A stretch of DNA of 64,000 nt from PALSA-243 sp963743705. Its GTDB lineage: Bacteria; Acidobacteriota; Terriglobia; Bryobacterales; Bryobacteraceae. The notes beneath the pieces are model-generated. The model saw only the letters and a program-made list of their open reading frames with translations. It was not told the DNA's origin and searched no databases. This document shows positions 9,340-17,160 of the stretch, piece by piece. The position numbers and the translations under genes are program-made. Every line of letters starts with the position of its first letter. Position 1 is the stretch's first letter. The DNA lies in NCBI GenBank assembly GCA_963743705.1, contig CAVUQS010000021.1, forward strand, positions 124,001-188,000, in the 5' to 3' direction.

Positions 9340-10122
9340 CTAAGACAGCGCCCGATCCAGATGTACGTAGCCGCCATCCACATAGAGATGCTGACCGGTG
9401 GTGTGACCGGCCTGCGGCGAAATCAGGAAGAGCGCCATGGCCGCGATTTCTTCGGGGGTGGTCATGCGTTTGCCGAGCGGAATGCGAGAGACGATTTCAT
9501 CGAGTTTGCGTTCGGGCTCGGGAAAAGTGGAGACCCAGTTCTGGTACATAGGCGTCATGACTTCGGCCGGCAGCACGGCGTTGACGCGGATTTCATAGGG
9601 GAGCAATTCGACCGCCCACTCGCGGGTGAGAGCCAGGATCGCGCCCTTGGAAGACGCATAGCCGGAGGTGCCGCCCTGACCGGTGACGGCGGTTTTGGAG
9701 GAGATGTTCACGATGGCGCCACGGGTTTGCTTCAACGCTGGCAGCGCATAGTGAGCGAGGTTGTAATAGTGCAGCAGGTTGCGCTCGATGGATTTGACGT
9801 AGGCTTCGGGAGTGCCGTTTTCCAGACCGACGCGATCGTTGAGGCCGGCGTTATTGATGAGGGCGTCGATGCGGCCGCAGCGATCGAGGGTTTCTTCGAC
9901 GACGCGGCGGCAAGCTTCAACGGACGTTAGATCGGCAACGACAGTGTGAGCCTGGGCGCCGCTCTTGCGAAGATCGCATTCGAGATCGTGGGCGATACCG
10001 GCGGACTTATCGACAATCACCGCGACAGCGCCTTCGCGCGCGGCTCCGGTAACGATAGCAGCGCCGATGCCGCTTGCGCCGCCGCTGACCACGACCACTT
10101 TATCTTTGAGCTGTAAGTCCAT
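9340..10122 (-). CDS. L-fucose dehydrogenase (SDR family)
   Basis: Short-chain dehydrogenase of 260 aa, expected to oxidise L-fucose to L-fuconolactone with NAD(P)+. It has the Rossmann motif SGGASGIG near residues 14-21, NNAG, the serine in VNISSKTAVTGQG, and the catalytic YASSK. The whole pattern (VNISSKTAVTGQGGTSGY, VLPAEVMTPMYQNW, DGGYVHLDRAL) matches what I remember of characterised Burkholderia-type L-fucose dehydrogenases closely, which makes the assignment firmer than for a generic SDR. Its start overlaps the 3' end of the lactonase gene by 23 bases and fucP follows 2 bases after its stop. Confidence 0.85.
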   Translation of the reverse strand: MDLQLKDKVVVVSGGASGIGAAIVTGAAREGAVAVIVDKSAGIAHDLECDLRKSGAQAHTVVADLTSVEACRRVVEETLDRCGRIDALINNAGLNDRVGLENGTPEAYVKSIERNLLHYYNLAHYALPALKQTRGAIVNISSKTAVTGQGGTSGYASSKGAILALTREWAVELLPYEIRVNAVLPAEVMTPMYQNWVSTFPEPERKLDEIVSRIPLGKRMTTPEEIAAMALFLISPQAGHTTGQHLYVDGGYVHLDRALS

Positions 10123-10954
10123 GCTGTACTTTCAAGCCATAGAATCGCACGGCATTGGCGCCGAAAACCGCCTCTTGGTCCGCGGCAGGCCAATCGCGCA
10201 AGAAATTTTCCACTAATTGCTTCACCTCGGCGTAGGAGCCGGCGAGCAAACAGACAGGCCAATCGGAGCCGAACATGAGGCGTTTAGGACCGAAAGCGTC
10301 GCCGGCGATTTCCAGGTAGGGCGCGAAATCTTCCGCCTTCCAATGACGCCAATCGGCTTCGGTGATCAGGCCGGAGAGCTTGCACATCACGTTGGGATTC
10401 GACGCGAGGGCGCGCATGTGGCGCTCCCACTCGCGGATTTCGCGCGCGGCGAGATCAGGCTTGGCGATGTGATCGAGCACGAAGGGCTGGCCGGGAAACT
10501 GTTCGGCGAATTCGACCGCGGCGGGAAGCTGGCGGGCGTAAATCAGGATGTCGTAAGTGAATCCAAAACCGGGGAGCAGCGCGACGCCGCGCTGGAAATC
10601 CTGACGGAGCAGGAAACGATCGTCCTCGGCCTGCGCGATATGGCGGAAGCCGCGCAGCTTTTCAAAGCGCGAAAAATGCTGGAGGCGTTCGGGCAGATTG
10701 GGCGCGCGAAAATCGACCCAGCCGACGACGCCTGCGATGAAGGAATGGTGAGCGGCGAGATCGAGCAGAAAATGCGTCTCGTCCTCGGATTGATCGGCCT
10801 GCACAGCGACGGTGGCGTCAACGGCGTTCGATTCGAGCAGCGGCGCGAGATCGGCGGGCAGATAATCGCGGCGCAACACAGACATTTCTTCGGTGATCCA
10901 GGCGTCGCGGACGGGCTGGAAGCGCCAGAAATGCTGATGGGAATCGATTGTCAT
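10100..10954 (-). CDS. amidohydrolase, probable L-fuconolactone hydrolase
   Basis: A 284-aa TIM-barrel amidohydrolase of the COG3618 type. It has the N-terminal metal motif DSHQHFW, the mid-barrel histidine in FVLDHIAKPDL, and the C-terminal GSDWPV with its catalytic aspartate. This family hydrolyses sugar lactones (fuconolactone, rhamnonolactone, galactarolactone) to aldonic acids. Its position between two SDRs, with L-fucose dehydrogenase next, makes L-fuconolactone the most likely substrate. The gene starts 18 bases after the first SDR and overlaps the L-fucose dehydrogenase start. Confidence 0.8.
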   Translation of the reverse strand: MTIDSHQHFWRFQPVRDAWITEEMSVLRRDYLPADLAPLLESNAVDATVAVQADQSEDETHFLLDLAAHHSFIAGVVGWVDFRAPNLPERLQHFSRFEKLRGFRHIAQAEDDRFLLRQDFQRGVALLPGFGFTYDILIYARQLPAAVEFAEQFPGQPFVLDHIAKPDLAAREIREWERHMRALASNPNVMCKLSGLITEADWRHWKAEDFAPYLEIAGDAFGPKRLMFGSDWPVCLLAGSYAEVKQLVENFLRDWPAADQEAVFGANAVRFYGLKVQHGLTAQR

Positions 10955-10972
10955 TGGCCCGCTCCCATACGA

Positions 10973-11761
10973 TTAGCCCCGCAGATTGAAGAACCCGCCA
11001 TCCAAGGGATAGTCGCATCCGGTGATGAACGATGCGGCGTCGGAACAAAGGTAAAGCGCGAGCGCGGCGACTTCTTCCGGCTTGCCCATGCGCCCGATTG
11101 GCTGGGCGGCGGAGAGCACCTTGTGCATTTCTGCCTCGCGGCCAGGGTAGTTGTTGCGCAGGTAGCCATCGACGAAGGGCGTATGGATGCGCGCAGGCGA
11201 GATGCAGTTGCAGCGTATATTGTGCTTGAGAAAATCACGCGCGATGGAAAGCGTCATGGCGATCACGGCGCCTTTGCTGGTGGAGTAGGCGAAGCGATCG
11301 GGAATGCCGGAGGAGCCGGCGATGGAGGCCATGTTGAGGATGACGCCGCCGCCAGAATCGCGCATGTGACTCACGACGGCTTTGGTGGCGTAGAAATAAC
11401 TGTTGACGTTGACGCGCATGACGCGGTCGAAATCGCTGGCGCTGGTGCTTTCGACGGTGCCGATGTTGGCCATGCCGACGTTGTTGACGAGGATATCGAG
11501 GCGGCGCTGGGCGATCAGGGCGCCGAGAATTTTCGTGGCGCTGGCTTCGTCGGCGAGATCGCAGGCCTGGGCCGATGCCTTGCCGCCGGAGGCCACGATT
11601 TCGGAAGCGGCGGCTTCGGCGCTGGCGCCATTGAGATCGAGGATGTGGACAGAAGCGCCGGATGCGGCGAAGGCTTTGGCAATGGCAAGACCGATGCCGC
11701 TGGCTCCGCCAGTGACAACCGCAGTCTTATTATCGAGCCGAAAGGTGGGTGATGGAGTCAT
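10973..11761 (-). CDS. SDR oxidoreductase, possibly 2-keto-3-deoxy-L-fuconate dehydrogenase
   Basis: First gene of the fucose operon, 262 aa. It has TGGASGIG (cofactor binding), NNVG in place of the usual NNAG, and catalytic YSTSK. A second SDR in a non-phosphorylative fucose pathway usually oxidises 2-keto-3-deoxy-L-fuconate at C4; I infer that role from context, since SDR specificity cannot be read from these motifs. The start lies about 13 bases from the predicted transcription start of the promoter at 11781-11810. No fuconate dehydratase lies in the operon, so the pathway must be completed elsewhere. Confidence 0.75.
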   Translation of the reverse strand: MTPSPTFRLDNKTAVVTGGASGIGLAIAKAFAASGASVHILDLNGASAEAAASEIVASGGKASAQACDLADEASATKILGALIAQRRLDILVNNVGMANIGTVESTSASDFDRVMRVNVNSYFYATKAVVSHMRDSGGGVILNMASIAGSSGIPDRFAYSTSKGAVIAMTLSIARDFLKHNIRCNCISPARIHTPFVDGYLRNNYPGREAEMHKVLSAAQPIGRMGKPEEVAALALYLCSDAASFITGCDYPLDGGFFNLRG

Positions 11762-11780
11762 GGAATGGGGACGCTGTAGC

Positions 11781-11810
11781 AGTATAATTGGCGCCTGGAA
11801 GCCCTGTCAA
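11781..11810 (-). promoter_or_regulatory. sigma-70-type promoter of the fucose operon
   Basis: Read on the minus strand: -35 box TTGACA (11805-11810), 18-base spacer, -10 box TATACT (11781-11786). The predicted start is near 11774, giving a leader of about 13 bases before the ATG at 11761. No operator palindrome was evident next to it. Confidence 0.75.
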
Positions 11811-11820
11811 CCCCTTACCT

Positions 11821-13026
11821 TTACCGCAAAAGTTTGGGAATGAACGCGGGATCGACGGCGGCGAGAATGGCGCCGCGAAAATCGTCGAAGGAGCAGGCGA
11901 AATCGGGAGCGGCGGAGCTGCAACCGGGAAGGAAGATGGGGGCGCGGAGAGGAGGCGCGGCATTGGTCAAGGGGAGGGCGCGATTCATCTGCTCCAAGCT
12001 TTGCGCGGTGTACGACAAGCGCACGCTGTAGTGCTTGGACGCTGCATCCTGCCAAAGCTCGAAGATGAGGGCGCCGCCGGGCACGGGATCGTTGGGTTCA
12101 TAGCCGGGGAGCAGCCAGGAAATGTTCATCATGCCGGCGAGGTTGGAGAGGTTAGTGTCGTGGCCGACGATGACGAGCGCGGCGGGACCGGGCTTGCCGC
12201 TCTCGGCTTGTTGGATGGAATTGAAGATGTAGCTGAGCAGGTTGGAGCCGCGCGCGCGGGCGCCGTATGGGGTGCGTCGCGCGAGCTCGGCATAGGCTTC
12301 ATGCAAAGGCATGAGGCGGCGAACGCCGGCGAGATCGAGTCTGCCCCATGCGAGATCTTTGCCGGTCAGGCCGTTGGCATATTCGAGCAGGAAGACTTCG
12401 GAGAGCGTGGATGCGGTGCGAAGGGGGCCGGAGAGATCGGCGAGAGCGTCGCCTTTACCGGCGGTGACCGCCGACGGCGCGTGCAGCCAGGCTTGTTTGG
12501 CGGGGGCGGCGAGGACTCGGGCCATGTCGTCGAATTCGGAACGGTAGAGATCGGGCAACACGGCGGGATTGGCGCCGATGCGGCCGAGTATGGCTGCGGC
12601 GGCCACGGCGCCATCGGGATGCACGGCGCCGGCGCCGATGGGATTGAACAACGGATCAGTTTCGCCGGCAGGCCCGGAAGCGACGGCGGGAGGACAACCG
12701 GGGAACATTCCTTCGGCCAGGGCTTTGGCGGTTTCGAGCGTGCGCTGGCCGCTATCGGCGCGGAAGGCGACGGTTTTGGCGGCGGCGCAACCGGCGGCGG
12801 GGAGCAAGCCGCGAGAGGCGAAATACGCGCGGTCATAGGCGCCGAACAGCTTCATGAGATCGTGGCCGTGTGCGGTGAGTTCCCCGGGAGCGACGCCCCA
12901 ATCGGGCCAGGGATCGGCAGCGTACTGGCTCAACTGTTCGGCGGTTTGGGTGGGCGAGCGCACGCCGTGGCGGCTGACGATGACGGCGTACTTCAAAGAC
13001 ATCTGCGCCTGCATGACGTCAGGCAC
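11821..13026 (-). CDS. histidine acid phosphatase (clade-2 histidine phosphatase)
   Basis: Periplasmic-type phosphomonoesterase of about 401 aa, related to phytase/glucose-1-phosphatase. It shows the nucleophile motif VSRHGVRSPT near the N-terminus and the proton-donor HD pair in VIVGHDTNLSNLAG near residue 295. Activity on phytate, sugar phosphates or other phosphate esters is possible. The GTG at 13026 follows an open frame that reads back to a CTG at 13059. Starting there adds a plausible signal peptide (RRFFLYALLAVPDVMQAQ) with AGGTGG just upstream, so the real gene may be 11821-13059. It lies 11 bases upstream of the fucose promoter region, and no terminator was seen between them. Confidence 0.85.
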   Translation of the reverse strand: MPDVMQAQMSLKYAVIVSRHGVRSPTQTAEQLSQYAADPWPDWGVAPGELTAHGHDLMKLFGAYDRAYFASRGLLPAAGCAAAKTVAFRADSGQRTLETAKALAEGMFPGCPPAVASGPAGETDPLFNPIGAGAVHPDGAVAAAAILGRIGANPAVLPDLYRSEFDDMARVLAAPAKQAWLHAPSAVTAGKGDALADLSGPLRTASTLSEVFLLEYANGLTGKDLAWGRLDLAGVRRLMPLHEAYAELARRTPYGARARGSNLLSYIFNSIQQAESGKPGPAALVIVGHDTNLSNLAGMMNISWLLPGYEPNDPVPGGALIFELWQDAASKHYSVRLSYTAQSLEQMNRALPLTNAAPPLRAPIFLPGCSSAAPDFACSFDDFRGAILAAVDPAFIPKLLR

Positions 13027-13192
13027 GGCTAACAGCGCGTAGAGGAAAAAGCGTCTCAGAGATCCACCTGGTGGCTTACGGATGTCATTTTACCGTGAGG
13101 GGTTATGGCCTTTATCCGAACCGCGCGGGGTGACGTTCCGCACAATTGCTTTCAACGTGTATAGGACTAGGCCGGAGAGGTAAAAGACGCCA

Positions 13193-13357
13193 GTGAAACA
13201 GACTGACGCGGGCAACCAAGCGAGAACGCAAGTGAAGACAGGGGTCTCGGGACTAGACGAAATCCTTTGGGGCGGGCTGCCCCGCTTTCCTTCGAGAAGA
13301 AATTGCGTCGCCGAATCGCAGGGCAGCGACCTATTCAGCGTGGAGGAGCAAGCTTGA
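13193..13357 (+). pseudogene. kaiC-family ATPase relic (5' end and short 3' tail only)
   Basis: A GTG-started frame of 54 codons. It begins like a KaiC/RadA-type clock ATPase: KTGVSGLDEILWGGLPR is the conserved segment just before the first Walker A of KaiC. It then runs straight into a tail ending FSVEEQA. A normal KaiC is about 500 aa, so both ATPase domains are gone. The TGA stop (13355-13357) overlaps the TTG start of the histidine kinase, and the kinase's GGAGGA lies inside this frame. This arrangement suggests the original kaiC-kinase junction was kept while the middle was lost. It may still be translated as a leader peptide coupling to the kinase. Confidence 0.7.
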
Positions 13358-14946
13358 ACCACGAACTGGACGTGCTGGTTGTCGCTCCCGTCGGCCGCGA
13401 TGGCCCGCTGATCTGCGAAATGCTGAGACAGCGCGGAGTGGTGTGCAGGCAGTGCGCGACGATCGAGGAACTGGCCCGCTCGATGTCGGTGGGCATAGGA
13501 GCGATCATTCTCACCGAAGAGGCGCTGGTGCGGGGCGCGGCGGTGAAGCTGAACGAAGCCTTTGCCGCCCAGCCGAAATGGTCGGACATCGGGCTGATTC
13601 TGTTGACGAGCCACGGCGACGGCGCCCAGACTATGATCCGCGAGAAGCTAAATGGGAACGGCATCCGCCCAGTGATTGTGATCGAGCGGCCGGTTCGGTT
13701 GCTGACTCTGGTGAGCACGGTAGAATCCGCGCTGCAATCGCGAAAACGGCAGTATGAGCTCCGGGACTACCTGGAAGAACGGGCGCGCAACGAGGAGCAC
13801 TTACGCCAGACCCAGAAACTGGAGAGCGTGGGCATTCTGGCGGGCGGCATCGCGCACGACTTCAACAATCTGCTCACGGGCGTTTTGGGAAACGCGAGCC
13901 TTGCACTGGAGTTGGTGCCGGCAACGTCCCAGGTTCACCCGATTCTGAACGAAGTGGTGCGGGCTACGGAAAGAGCGGCGCACCTTACCAAGCAATTGCT
14001 GGCCTACGCGGGGAAAGGGCGCTTTTTGATCGAGACCCTAGACCTTTCGCAGCAGGTGCGGGAAATCAGCAGCCTGATTCAGACGTCGATTCCGCGAACG
14101 GTGCAGGTGAGACTGGCGCTTGGCAAGGAATTGCCATGCATCATGGCGGACGCGGCCCAGATTCAGCAGGTGGTGATGAACCTTGTGATCAATGGCGCGG
14201 AAGCGATTCCCGAGGGGCACCCGGGGACGGTGTTGATTACGACGCGCGCGCAAGAAGTGGACGAGACTTATATTCAAACCGCCGGAACGGGGACTGAGAT
14301 CACGCCAGGCCGGTATGTTGTTCTGGAAGTCCACGACACGGGCTGTGGGATGGACGAAGAAACAGTGGCGCGTATTTTCGACCCATTCTTCACAACCAAG
14401 TTTACGGGGCGGGGATTGGGCCTTTCCGCAGTGCTCGGAATTGTGAAAGGGCATAAAGGAACGGTGAAGGTGTACAGCGCGCCAGAACAAGGAACTACGT
14501 TCAAGCTTCTATTCCCGGCGACGGAAGAAGAAGGGTTGAAGACGGCAGGCGCCAAAACCGACAGCGTTTCGGTCGCCGGCGAGGGACTCGTTCTCGTCAT
14601 TGACGACGAGGAGGTTGTGCGGCGCACTGCCCGGCTGACTTTGGAGCGGTTCGGGTACACGGTGATTGTGGCGGAGGACGGCCAGCAAGGAATCAACGTG
14701 TTTCGCGACCTGGCCGACCAGATCGCACTGGTGTTGCTGGATATGACTATGCCGGTGATGAGCGGCGAAGAGACGTTCCGGGAATTGCGAGCCTATCGGC
14801 CCGATATGAAGGTGATTCTTTCGAGCGGCTACAACGAGGTGGAGGCGATCCGGCGGTTTACGGGACAGGGGCTGGCGGGGTTTGTGCAGAAGCCGTATAC
14901 GGCGACTTTTTTGGCGCAGACGGTGGCGGCGGCGTTGCGGGGGTGA
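13354..14946 (+). CDS. hybrid sensor histidine kinase with C-terminal receiver
   Basis: A 530-aa protein. Residues 1-130 form an alpha/beta domain resembling a degenerate receiver (DVLVVAPVGRDGPLICEML). A short coiled coil leads to the dimerisation/phosphoacceptor helix (GGIAHDFNNLLTGVLGNASL, His near 167). The ATPase domain follows (N-box VVMNLVINGAEA, G1 DTGCGM, FFTTKFTGRGLGL). A C-terminal receiver carries the DD pair (VIDDEE), the phosphoacceptor Asp in LLDMTMP near 462, and Lys in QKPY. No membrane segment was seen, so it is cytosolic. I chose TTG 13354 because GGAGGA lies six bases upstream; a further frame reads back to 13267 without support. Kinases of this build are commonly coupled to kaiC genes, of which only a relic remains here. 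Confidence 0.88.
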   Translation: MNHELDVLVVAPVGRDGPLICEMLRQRGVVCRQCATIEELARSMSVGIGAIILTEEALVRGAAVKLNEAFAAQPKWSDIGLILLTSHGDGAQTMIREKLNGNGIRPVIVIERPVRLLTLVSTVESALQSRKRQYELRDYLEERARNEEHLRQTQKLESVGILAGGIAHDFNNLLTGVLGNASLALELVPATSQVHPILNEVVRATERAAHLTKQLLAYAGKGRFLIETLDLSQQVREISSLIQTSIPRTVQVRLALGKELPCIMADAAQIQQVVMNLVINGAEAIPEGHPGTVLITTRAQEVDETYIQTAGTGTEITPGRYVVLEVHDTGCGMDEETVARIFDPFFTTKFTGRGLGLSAVLGIVKGHKGTVKVYSAPEQGTTFKLLFPATEEEGLKTAGAKTDSVSVAGEGLVLVIDDEEVVRRTARLTLERFGYTVIVAEDGQQGINVFRDLADQIALVLLDMTMPVMSGEETFRELRAYRPDMKVILSSGYNEVEAIRRFTGQGLAGFVQKPYTATFLAQTVAAALRG

Positions 14947-14953
14947 GGGCGGG

Positions 14954-16666
14954 TCAGTTGCCGGTGGGGGTCTTTTCGATGTGATCGACTACCAGCATTT
15001 CGACGGGGCCTTTGTATTTGTCGAGTTTGAGACCGAGGTCTCGCAGGGCGACAGATAGAGCGGGCGCGGAGTTGTCGGGGGCGTTGTCGTTCTGCGCGAA
15101 TTGGAACGCGAAGTAGTATTTGGCCTCGAGGTTGGTGTGATCGACAACGGCCCCGCCCAAGACGCGCTGCAGGGACTCGCAGACTTGCAGCATGGTCACG
15201 CGGCGTCCGGTGATGGCGACGACGCCGGCGGACGGAAGCGTGGCGGCTACGTGACCTTCCATTGCGGCCGCATCTCCCGGCCGACCGTGAAACCATTCGG
15301 GCAAGGGCGCGGGCTCGCTGCCGTCCCTGGCTTCTTGAATTTTGAGGCCACTCCTGGCCACGGTGAGAGCGTATCCCTCCACGTCTTTGGTCTCGCGGTG
15401 AACTTTCATCTGGAAGCGGTCGATGAGCAGGGATTGAAACATGAGGCGCACCTGTTCGTCGGTGGCGTCGGGGCTGGTGGTGGCTTCGACGGAGTAGATG
15501 TGATCGCTGCCGGGAATTGGCCCCAACATTCGCCAGGGTTGCAGGTGGTAGGCATAGCCGAGTATGTACGTCAGGTCGGTGGTCCAAGTGATTCTTCCAC
15601 CGGAGCGCTTCGGGGTGACGACGAGATAGGGCAAGTCGGATACTTTGACCGAAGCGACGTCGAACGAGAGCGGCGCGGCGGTTTGCGGCGGCGATTGGGC
15701 GCGGAGTTTCGGCGGATGCGCGAGGCCGATGGCGATGGGCGCGGCGACGGCGGCTGCGCCTAGCGCGATAAGTAGTAGCTTCTTGGCGGGCTCGAGCGGC
15801 CGACGGGCTCGGCCGGCCATGATGCCGCGGATGCGCCGCGCCAAATCGGCGCCGGCGATGCCGGAGATGCAGGCGACCGGCGATTCGAGGCCGAAGCGGC
15901 AGATCTCGAGGATGCTCTGGGCATAGATGGCGGGATCGCTGCCGAGCCGGAGCACTTCTTCATCGCACGCGATCTCACGCTCTTCGACGAGACGTGCGCC
16001 GATCCACCAGACGAGCGGATGGAACCAGAAGATGGATTCGACGAGCATGTGGACGGCGGCGGCCAGGTTGTCGCTGCGGCGGATGTGACACAGCTCGTGC
16101 GCGAAGATGGCTTGCAATTGGGCCGCGGAGAGGCGGGCTTCGATGCCGGCGGGAAGCAAGAGGACGGGACGGAAGATGCCGAAGACGCCGGGTTCGAGGA
16201 CCGATGGCGAAGAACGGAGAGGTACGGGGACGCGCGGGAATTCGGGCGGCGCGTTCCAGGGAAGCGAGGCGCGTAGTTGAGAAGCAGCACGGCGCCAGCG
16301 CACGTGCCAGCGGATGAGGATGCAGGCGCACCCGCAAAACCAGAGGAATCCGAGGGCAAGCGGGCGCCAGTCGCGATGGACGGGCGCGGTGGAACGGTCG
16401 ATCTTCGGAAGCGCCGAGAGCGGAACGGGCGGAATGGAATCCGCCATGACGAATCGCATCTGCGGCGGAGGGACTGGCGCGGAATCGCGCGGAGCGATGA
16501 GACCGCCGAGCCCGACGAACAGCGAGAACGGGACGAGGAATTTGATGGAGGCGGCCATCCAGAGCCAATGGCGCGTGCGAGCCTGGTTGCGGCGCAGGGC
16601 TAGCGTGACCAGCCAGACGGCGGCGGCGAACAATGTGGATTCGAGCAGGTGCGAAAGCAAGCTCAT
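14954..16666 (-). CDS. M56 (BlaR1-like) metallopeptidase fused to a TIGR03435-type domain
   Basis: A 570-aa membrane protein. The N-terminal half has several membrane helices and a zinc-peptidase motif (FAHELCHIRRSDN, HExxH near residue 190, with a downstream EEREIACDE). A further membrane helix (LLLIALGAAAVAAPIAIGLA) leads to a C-terminal extracytoplasmic domain (DVASVKVSDLP ... ITGRRVTMLQVCESLQRVLG ... DHTNLEAKYYF). That domain matches the TIGR03435 pattern, a family expanded in Solibacter-type acidobacteria. BlaR1 relatives sense a ligand outside and cleave a BlaI-type repressor inside. The upstream repressor gene overlaps it by 4 bases (ATGA), supporting that pairing. The ligand is unknown; a penicillin-binding sensor is absent. 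Confidence 0.88.
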   Translation of the reverse strand: MSLLSHLLESTLFAAAVWLVTLALRRNQARTRHWLWMAASIKFLVPFSLFVGLGGLIAPRDSAPVPPPQMRFVMADSIPPVPLSALPKIDRSTAPVHRDWRPLALGFLWFCGCACILIRWHVRWRRAASQLRASLPWNAPPEFPRVPVPLRSSPSVLEPGVFGIFRPVLLLPAGIEARLSAAQLQAIFAHELCHIRRSDNLAAAVHMLVESIFWFHPLVWWIGARLVEEREIACDEEVLRLGSDPAIYAQSILEICRFGLESPVACISGIAGADLARRIRGIMAGRARRPLEPAKKLLLIALGAAAVAAPIAIGLAHPPKLRAQSPPQTAAPLSFDVASVKVSDLPYLVVTPKRSGGRITWTTDLTYILGYAYHLQPWRMLGPIPGSDHIYSVEATTSPDATDEQVRLMFQSLLIDRFQMKVHRETKDVEGYALTVARSGLKIQEARDGSEPAPLPEWFHGRPGDAAAMEGHVAATLPSAGVVAITGRRVTMLQVCESLQRVLGGAVVDHTNLEAKYYFAFQFAQNDNAPDNSAPALSVALRDLGLKLDKYKGPVEMLVVDHIEKTPTGN

Positions 16667-17049
16667 GGTTTCTTTTCCTCCTTGCCCGATTCGAGAATGA
16701 TCTTCTCGGCGGCTCTGACATCGTCGAGGGTCAGCTTGCCGGATTCGATCAGTTGCGCGATCACTGGCTGAGAACGGCCGCCAAAAAGGCGCAGGAGATC
16801 GTCGAGGAGCTTGCGCTGGGTGGCCTCACGCGTGGCCACGGCTTCGAATATGTGGGCGTTCGAAATTTTGCGGACGCGCCGGACGGCCTTCTTGTTTTCC
16901 AGGCGGTAGACGGTGGTTTGGATGGTGGTGTAGGCGGGCCGGTTTGCCTCCGGGAAACCCTCCTGGATTTCGCGGATGGAGATTGTGCCGCATTCCCAGA
17001 GGACCTGCATGATCTGTAACTCGAGCGGCGTCAGTTTCAGAGCGGCCAT
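16663..17049 (-). CDS. BlaI/MecI/CopY-family transcriptional repressor
   Basis: A 128-aa winged-helix repressor: LTPLELQIMQVLWECGTISIRE with the recognition region AYTTIQTTVYRLENKKAVRR, then a C-terminal dimerisation helix pair (LDDLLRLFGG). It presumably represses its own operon until the BlaR-like partner cleaves it. The ATG at 17049 is preceded by AGGAAG at good spacing. A further 92 codons read open upstream but run into the promoter region and have no family similarity. The family usually binds TGTA/TACA-containing dyads, and one such site lies just upstream. Confidence 0.92.
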   Translation of the reverse strand: MAALKLTPLELQIMQVLWECGTISIREIQEGFPEANRPAYTTIQTTVYRLENKKAVRRVRKISNAHIFEAVATREATQRKLLDDLLRLFGGRSQPVIAQLIESGKLTLDDVRAAEKIILESGKEEKKP

Positions 17050-17070
17050 TTGCTTCCTACTATAATTGTT

Positions 17071-17103
17071 TGTAAGACTACTACAGAAATTTGGATTGTG
17101 CAA
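17071..17103 (-). promoter_or_regulatory. possible promoter and BlaI-type operator
   Basis: On the minus strand TTGCAC (17098-17103) and TAGTCT (17075-17080) are 17 bases apart, a weak sigma-70 promoter. A TGTA-N7-TACA dyad (17071-17085) overlaps the -10 box, where a BlaI-family repressor would block transcription. Both elements are inferred from sequence and only moderately good matches. Confidence 0.4.
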
Positions 17104-17160
17104 GAGAGGCGCGCAGAAGAATACAGCCGGGGGACGAGCCGGGTCGCGATCTCTAGTATT

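Noticed and set aside
10217..11752. 511-codon plus-strand frame opposite the lactonase and SDR genes
   Set aside because: It crosses two real genes and their intergenic space, with no motif of its own.
13090..13614. 174-codon minus-strand frame across the kaiC relic
   Set aside because: It overlaps the kinase gene and the relic, and its sequence has no family pattern.
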